From NCBI GenBank assembly GCA_023228145.1, contig JALOBU010000041.1, forward strand, positions 1-11,683: a stretch of DNA of 11,683 bases. Reading direction: 5' to 3'. The notes under the pieces are model-generated. The model was given only the letters and a program-made list of their open reading frames with translations. It did no database searches and had not been told where the DNA came from. The stretch comes from Bacteroidales bacterium (GTDB taxonomy: Bacteria; Bacteroidota; Bacteroidia; Bacteroidales; CAIWKO01). How positions within the stretch are numbered: the stretch's first letter is position 1; the number at the start of each line of letters is the position of its first letter. The position numbers were made by a program, and so were the translations under genes. Below are positions 6,765 to 11,683 of this stretch, piece after piece.

Positions 6765-9700
6765 TTAGTAATTCTTCACTATCCTGCTGGTATTGCTGTA
6801 TTCGTCAGTAACAAAACTTGCTATATAAACCCCTACAGGCAATCTGTTAAGGTCTATGGTAAATTTTTTATTGATTTCCTCATCCATACTGAAGATATTT
6901 TCATAAACCTTGTTGCCCAGCAGGTCATAAATTACCAACGATGCTTTGGTGGCGACCAGATTATGTATATCTATCACTACTTCCGAAGTAAAAGGGTTTG
7001 GATAATAAGTTATATCGGGCAATGCTTCATCTCCGTCGCAACGTACTGAAACCGGGCTAAAATATTCATATTGCCCGTTATAATCCGTTTGTTTAAGGCG
7101 GTAATACGATATGCCGTCATAAGGGTCAGCATCACGGACTGTGTAATACTTCAGCGCGTTGCTGTTGCCGGCGCCGTCAACTTGTGTCAGCACACCCCAT
7201 TTCTGGACATCCATGCTACGCTCCACAGTGAAATAATCGTTGTTGGTTTCGGTGGCTGTAGCCCAGTTTATTGTTACTTCCTTGTTTTGGCATGCGGCAC
7301 TAAAGTTCAAAAGATTTATAGGTAGCGGATTGTGGCTGCCGCCGCCCATGCCCCAGTTGCTCCAGCCCGAAGCGCCCTCACGTTTCACCACAGGATTGCC
7401 ACCAGCCATAAATGGCTGAACATGTGTGCCGCTTTGTCCCCAGGGTGCTGTACCAACCCTCTTCAGCGCTGTTATATTACATAGGTTATTAATGGTTTCT
7501 ATGCCGCCACCTGTCAGCGAAATATTATATTGTCCGCCTGCCATGCCGCCGGGTGTTATATCCCAATAGCCCTCATCGCTCAATGTCAGGATTATAAATG
7601 CAGGACAAGCGCCTGCCGCAGGAATAATGGGAACATTCGCTATATCCATCCATTGTATCGGCCATTCCATTGCATTTTCGTTAAAAAAGGCAGTCAGCGA
7701 ACCGCCGCTTGATGCACCTGTATATTCAACCAGCAAATGTCTGTTGTCGCTTCCAAAGCCCAGAGGGAACAGGCCTGAAGCATTGCCGGAATTCGTTGTG
7801 TTAGAAAACCATCGTTTCATCTTACCTAAAACAAACCCGTCTGTATAACTCAAAGAGCCGGTGGATGAGGCTGATGTGCCTAATTCAAGTGTGTTTACAC
7901 CGGTTTCAATATCACCGGATGTCATACTCAGGGTATTGCCCACGGTAAGATCCGATGTCATTATTATTCCTTGGGCATTATTTAATGTTAAATTATTAAA
8001 TTTACTACCTCCGGATGCAATAATTTGATTTGAGTTTCCATTAAAAACAACTTTTTGTGTTCCGGAGCCCGAAGTAAACGTTCCGCTGTTATTCCAGTTG
8101 CCAGAAACATTAAGCGTTGATCCATTTTCCATGGCCAGGGATGTTTCAATATTGATATTTTTACAATATGCCGTTTGGTTCTCCTTAACAGTTGAAATAT
8201 TTGATGGACAAGCAACATCATTGCTCCGGATATAAATATTATTATCTATTGTAGGTACTGATGATGATGCATTAAAATAATTTTCATTTCCGTTGTATAA
8301 AAGCCAGTTTGCAGGAACATCCCAGTATTTACTGGCGTTTCCTGACCACACATAATCCCCATCACTTAGCGAAATAGGAGATGGTCCTGTTTGTGTTACA
8401 GCATAAACGGGAGATTGAACACTTAGATAAGCTGTATTTGAAGTTGTTGAACATCCATTAGGTGCTGTATACTGAACTTTATAATTTCCCGGTAATGTAG
8501 CAGAATATAGAGATGAATTGCTGCCTGTATTACTGCCGTTAAGCATCCATTGGTAGCTGCCGCCACCAGGCGAAACATTCGCGGTAAGTGTTGTGCTGCT
8601 GCCATAGCATATTGCAGTTATGGGGTTGGGAGTTGTATTAACAGTAGGCAATGCTTTGATGGTAACAGTTGCTGTATTGCTTGTTGCATTGTTACAACCA
8701 TTGCCAGTAGCGCCAACTAGGCAATAATAATATAAAGTGCCCGCAGTAATGCTTGGCGGAGTATACGATGAGGAAGTAGCCCCGTCGATAGGAGTACCGG
8801 TAGTATTATTATTTACCGTATTACTATACCATTGGTACCATATAGATGGTGTACCGTTAGATGCAGTAACACTGAGCTGCTGATTATCACCCTGGCATTC
8901 TGAAATACCTGATGGATTTGTAACAGAAGGATCGGCAACTACTGTATATGTAGAACCTGTCCCATACGTATCGCATCCCAGACTATTGTATGCATGCAAA
9001 CGATACTTGTGGGATCCCGTAGCCGTCGTCCCGTCAATAGTCATGGTCATCGTTGTTACATCTGAATAAGTTGCCCCTGCTGGAGTGCCATTGATTACAG
9101 AACCCCACAAAAGTGTGGAAGGGTTATAATATTCCCACTGATAAGATAATGTGCCTGCGCCTCCGCTTACTGACGATGACACTTTAGTCTGCCCTCCTGC
9201 ACAGATGGTAGTATTATTGAATGTCTCCAGGGGTACTGTCGGGTCGGCATTCACTGTGTAGCTGGCGCCTGAACCGTATTTATCACACCCCAAACTGTTG
9301 TTGTATGCATACAAACGATATTGGTGGGAACCCGTAGCCGTCGTCCCATTGATGGTCATGCTCTGTGTATTTGGGTTTGTATAAGTTGCACCCGTCGGAG
9401 TGCTATTGCTTACAGAACCCCATGAAGATGTAGAAGGGTTATAATATTCCCACTGATAAGATAATGTGCCCGCACCACCGCTTACTGTCGATGAAACAGT
9501 AGTTTGTCCTCCTGAACAAATGGGATTATTATTAAATGTCGGCACGGGAACTGTCGGGTCGGCTACCACAGTCCATTTTGCTATATTATAAGAAGAATTA
9601 TCGCATCCATTACCCGTAGCCGAACGCCAGGTTCGTATCTGTACCCGGTCTGTACCAGTTGATACGGATGTTACATTGCTTCCTGATGTATAAGAATTCC

Positions 9701-10370
9701 AATTAGTTCCATCAGTTGTATACTCATAATTATCTGTTATCGTGCCTGCTCCTCCAGCCCCTCCACTGAAGGTCGCTGATACTGAACCTCCTAAACATAT
9801 TTGAGTTCCAGATACCGGGTTGCCAGTTACTGTCTGAGCGGTCGGGTCAGCATTCACTGAAAGCGCTACACAAGTTCCAGATGAATTTGGATAATAAGTA
9901 CCATCAGTACCTCTGGCACGTGTGCAATAACTGCCTGCAGTTGTTACTCCATTTATAGTGAAACTTGGATACGGAAAAGCCGTCCAAGTTCCTCCAGGGG
10001 TCAAATATTCACAAGTTCCTGCCGTCTCTGGAGCTGAAAATGTCCAGTTTACAGTAAAAGTTACATTAGAGCTACCTCCTGTACAAATTGGATTCGTACT
10101 GAAAGAAACAGAGCAAGTTGTTATCCCCAATGCAGTCCATGAAATAGGGGTGTGTTGTTGTGTGCTGTCACTAAATGAATTAGTTTTACTATCGTTAACC
10201 TGAGCTAAAACAGAGTTATTTGATGACGTCTCAGTCCATTCATAATCCAAATCATTATTATCAATACTTTTTTGAGCAAATGTATCGGTAGTTTGTGATA
10301 ATACAAATAATATCCCAAACAACTTTAAAATCAAGAATATTTTATAGTGCATATTTTTTATTATTATCAT
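6765..10370 (-). CDS. Large secreted Ig-like repeat protein with T9SS type A sorting domain
   Basis: The 1201-residue product has a signal peptide (MHYKIFLILKLFGILFVLSQ, cleavage near TFAQ at 30-33). The ATG at 10352 is an equally good start. About six Ig-like modules follow at roughly 84-175, 176-272, 273-377, 378-481, 482-575 and 576-655. Most open with NPICxGG-type cysteine turns, and the first four end in V(V/N)ADPT/S. Modules 3 and 4 are recent duplicates. A glycine/asparagine/threonine-rich region with repeated short strands (about 670-900) includes YVWSGNASKYWDVPANW. The segment LPINLLNFSA followed by TINWATATETNNDYFTVERS (about 1016-1052) is a typical Bacteroidota pre-sorting domain. 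The last 80 residues form the sorting domain, starting YYPNPF at 1122-1127 and ending RIVKNY. It is probably exported by the T9SS and surface-attached or released. No catalytic domain is visible, so an adhesin or structural role is a guess. Confidence 0.9.
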   Translation of the reverse strand: MIIIKNMHYKIFLILKLFGILFVLSQTTDTFAQKSIDNNDLDYEWTETSSNNSVLAQVNDSKTNSFSDSTQQHTPISWTALGITTCSVSFSTNPICTGGSSNVTFTVNWTFSAPETAGTCEYLTPGGTWTAFPYPSFTINGVTTAGSYCTRARGTDGTYYPNSSGTCVALSVNADPTAQTVTGNPVSGTQICLGGSVSATFSGGAGGAGTITDNYEYTTDGTNWNSYTSGSNVTSVSTGTDRVQIRTWRSATGNGCDNSSYNIAKWTVVADPTVPVPTFNNNPICSGGQTTVSSTVSGGAGTLSYQWEYYNPSTSSWGSVSNSTPTGATYTNPNTQSMTINGTTATGSHQYRLYAYNNSLGCDKYGSGASYTVNADPTVPLETFNNTTICAGGQTKVSSSVSGGAGTLSYQWEYYNPSTLLWGSVINGTPAGATYSDVTTMTMTIDGTTATGSHKYRLHAYNSLGCDTYGTGSTYTVVADPSVTNPSGISECQGDNQQLSVTASNGTPSIWYQWYSNTVNNNTTGTPIDGATSSSYTPPSITAGTLYYYCLVGATGNGCNNATSNTATVTIKALPTVNTTPNPITAICYGSSTTLTANVSPGGGSYQWMLNGSNTGSNSSLYSATLPGNYKVQYTAPNGCSTTSNTAYLSVQSPVYAVTQTGPSPISLSDGDYVWSGNASKYWDVPANWLLYNGNENYFNASSSVPTIDNNIYIRSNDVACPSNISTVKENQTAYCKNINIETSLAMENGSTLNVSGNWNNSGTFTSGSGTQKVVFNGNSNQIIASGGSKFNNLTLNNAQGIIMTSDLTVGNTLSMTSGDIETGVNTLELGTSASSTGSLSYTDGFVLGKMKRWFSNTTNSGNASGLFPLGFGSDNRHLLVEYTGASSGGSLTAFFNENAMEWPIQWMDIANVPIIPAAGACPAFIILTLSDEGYWDITPGGMAGGQYNISLTGGGIETINNLCNITALKRVGTAPWGQSGTHVQPFMAGGNPVVKREGASGWSNWGMGGGSHNPLPINLLNFSAACQNKEVTINWATATETNNDYFTVERSMDVQKWGVLTQVDGAGNSNALKYYTVRDADPYDGISYYRLKQTDYNGQYEYFSPVSVRCDGDEALPDITYYPNPFTSEVVIDIHNLVATKASLVIYDLLGNKVYENIFSMDEEINKKFTIDLNRLPVGVYIASFVTDEYSNTSRIVKNY
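8937..9563 (-). repeat. Two tandem ~312-315 bp repeats encoding near-identical Ig-like modules
   Basis: The units at 8937-9248 and 9249-9563 lie head to tail within the large secreted-protein gene and encode modules 4 and 3 of about 104-105 residues. A 38-base stretch is identical (9118-9155 and 9433-9470), and the remaining differences include many silent changes. Both keep GGAGTLSYQWEYYNPST and the TATGSHxYRLxAYN strand. This points to a fairly recent in-frame duplication. Confidence 0.85.
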
Positions 10371-10579
10371 AAATCAAGCAATTTAAAATATAAAAAATAA
10401 GAATGATATGAACGCTTTAATAAATTAACAAAAAAATAATTAAATTTATCGTAAACTCTATGAAAACCAAGCAAAATAGTTTTGTACAAATAATAAAAAG
10501 TAAGAAAAAATAGAGTAAACTTTCTTTTTATGATAAGTAATTCCGATAGATATAGTATTTTTTTCATTAACAATTAATT

Positions 10580-11683
10580 TTATGGACACGCCACTGTGCT
10601 GCATCCATTAGTATTGGTTATTACAACTGAATAATTACCAGGGATGTTTGTCGTATACGTTACATTGGTAGCTCCGTTAATAATTGTTCCGTTACGATAC
10701 CACTGATAGCTGTTAACGGTTCCGCTTCCTGCTATCGAGCCAGAGGCTGAAAGTTCAGTGGAAATACCTGCACATATTGTTGGAGATGAACTGGAAACGA
10801 CAGCTACCGGGCTTGTGTTAACGGTTACCGCCTGAGATGCAGGTGTACTTGCACATCCGCCTGTATTTGTGATGCTTACTGTATAGGTGCCGGTTGAGCT
10901 TACTGTAATACTTGAGGTGGTTTCTCCTGTCGACCACTGGTATGTACTTCCACCTCCCGCGGTAAGTGTTAATGAATTTCCTCCGCAAAATGTTGTAGCG
11001 CCCACCGGAGTTATACTAGCAGCTAGTGTTGAAGCTATCGTCAGTGTTTTGGTCGAAATAGCTGTTCCAGAACAGGGAGCTGTGGGATTACTTGCTGTTA
11101 GTGTGAGGGTAACACTGCCAGCCGAAATATCAGCAGCGCTTGGAGCATAGGTGGCCAGTGTTAAAGAAGTTGGGTTTGTCCATGTGCCCGTGCCGCTTGA
11201 TGTCCACTGAACATTTGCATATTGACTTACGCTGGCTCCTGCTGTTATTATAACAGGGCCGGTGGAAGCACAGGTAGAAACCGGGCTGCCTGCATTTACT
11301 GAAGGGGATATAATGGTAAGAGTTTTGGTGGATGTTACATATCCACATGGTGAATTACCGTTTGCTTTCAATGTCAGCGTCACTGAGCCTGCAGTAACAT
11401 CAGCAGCACTTGGAGTATAGGTTGCAGTTGTCAGAGAAGTATTATTTGCCCATGTTCCTCCGTTTCCACCCGACCATTCAATACTTGAATAATTAGCAGC
11501 GCTGGCACCTGCAGTAACATTAACAGGAGTTGTATTACAGGTTGATACAGGTGTTCCTGCATTTGGGGTAGGCAGGCTGACAACATTGACAGCCCGGCTG
11601 GCACATGTTGTATTATTGCACAGTCCCTCAGAACGAACATAATATGTAGTGGTGCTTGTCGGGCTAACATCAATGGATGGACC
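10580..11683 (-). CDS. Secreted Ig/PKD-like repeat protein, C-terminal part, no sorting domain
   Basis: The frame is open from the right window edge to TAA at 10580-10582, showing 367 residues of a longer protein. Residues 1-40 finish an Ig-like module (VSPTSTTYYVRSEGLCNN). Two related modules follow at 41-129 and 130-217, each opening NAG(T/S)PVSTC and containing TYTPSAAD or TYAPSAAD, then AGSVTLTL. A different module at about 219-289 has FCGGNSLTLTAGGGSTYQWS, and one at about 290-367 has ICAGISTELSASG and QWYRNG. The protein then ends abruptly at GCSTVACP. Repeat proteins of this type usually continue to a T9SS sorting domain, and none is present here. The end may be a truncation, or the protein may reach the surface another way. 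The next gene, 209 bases downstream, is a second repeat protein that has the sorting domain. Confidence 0.85.
   Translation of the reverse strand, partial: GPSIDVSPTSTTTYYVRSEGLCNNTTCASRAVNVVSLPTPNAGTPVSTCNTTPVNVTAGASAANYSSIEWSGGNGGTWANNTSLTTATYTPSAADVTAGSVTLTLKANGNSPCGYVTSTKTLTIISPSVNAGSPVSTCASTGPVIITAGASVSQYANVQWTSSGTGTWTNPTSLTLATYAPSAADISAGSVTLTLTASNPTAPCSGTAISTKTLTIASTLAASITPVGATTFCGGNSLTLTAGGGSTYQWSTGETTSSITVSSTGTYTVSITNTGGCASTPASQAVTVNTSPVAVVSSSSPTICAGISTELSASGSIAGSGTVNSYQWYRNGTIINGATNVTYTTNIPGNYSVVITNTNGCSTVACP
11033..11563 (-). repeat. Two diverged tandem ~264-267 bp repeats in the right-edge secreted-protein gene
   Basis: The units at about 11297-11563 and 11033-11296 encode modules of 89 and about 88 residues sharing the opening NAGxPVSTC and the later T-x-A-T-Y-x-P-S-A-A-D block. 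Divergence is greater than between the repeats at 8937-9563, so this duplication is older. More copies may lie beyond the window. Confidence 0.7.

Noticed and set aside
10367..10573. 68-codon frame on the - strand between the two large secreted-protein genes
   Set aside because: It is almost all Leu/Phe/Tyr/Lys/Ile codons from AT-rich spacer sequence, without a domain, and overlaps the next gene's start. Its basic-hydrophobic N-terminus alone is not enough.
8937..11563. Repeated DNA considered as a CRISPR array or mobile repeat
   Set aside because: The repeats are long, contiguous, in frame, diverged at codon level and encode Ig-like modules. There are no spacers.
1..11683. A new defence, mobile or biosynthetic system
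   Set aside because: All larger reading frames are assigned to metabolism, transport or secreted surface proteins. No nuclease, helicase, recombinase, reverse transcriptase or biosynthetic core enzyme was seen.

Overview
The window looks like chromosome from a Bacteroidota bacterium. The evidence is a PorP/SprF-type outer-membrane protein, a very large secreted protein ending in a type IX secretion (T9SS) type A sorting domain, -7 elements resembling the Bacteroidota consensus TAnnTTTG, and AT-rich spacers between genes. I found no tRNA, rRNA, CRISPR array, insertion sequence, phage gene or recognisable defence system.

Layout. On the + strand, the last ~100 codons of a PorP/SprF-family gene (to 305) precede a lone class I glutamine amidotransferase of the PabA/TrpG type (340-921). 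From about 920 onward everything reads on the - strand. A hairpin with a T tract (920-953) terminates a glutamate dehydrogenase gene (972-2309), which converges on the amidotransferase gene. Upstream of gdhA are an AT-rich leader and the decayed start of a metallophosphoesterase gene (2594-2735). Next comes a two-gene unit whose frames overlap by ATGA: a PutP-like Na+/solute symporter (4185-5636) read first, then an APC-family amino acid permease (2734-4188). A small nucleotidyltransferase-fold gene (5701-6036, apparently frameshifted near 6077-6080) follows. It is separated by a strong terminator (6118-6157) from a small secreted protein of unknown function (6180-6674).

The right half holds two large secreted, repeat-rich proteins. 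The 1201-residue protein (6765-10370) has a signal peptide, about six Ig-like modules, a glycine/asparagine-rich middle and a T9SS sorting domain. Upstream of it is the C-terminal part of a second Ig/PKD-like repeat protein (10580 to beyond the window end), which stops without any sorting domain.

How the parts may work together. The symporter and permease would import proline or other amino acids, and GDH links glutamate to 2-oxoglutarate and ammonia. Amino acid use is therefore a reasonable theme for 972-5636, although only the symporter/permease pair is clearly one operon. The large secreted proteins are surface or adhesin-type T9SS cargo candidates. The most informative oddities are a metallophosphoesterase gene reduced to a frameshifted stub, a one-base lesion that splits the nucleotidyltransferase gene, a missing canonical Na+-site aspartate in the PutP homologue, and a large secreted protein without a sorting signal beside one that has it. 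None of these amounts to a convincing new system.
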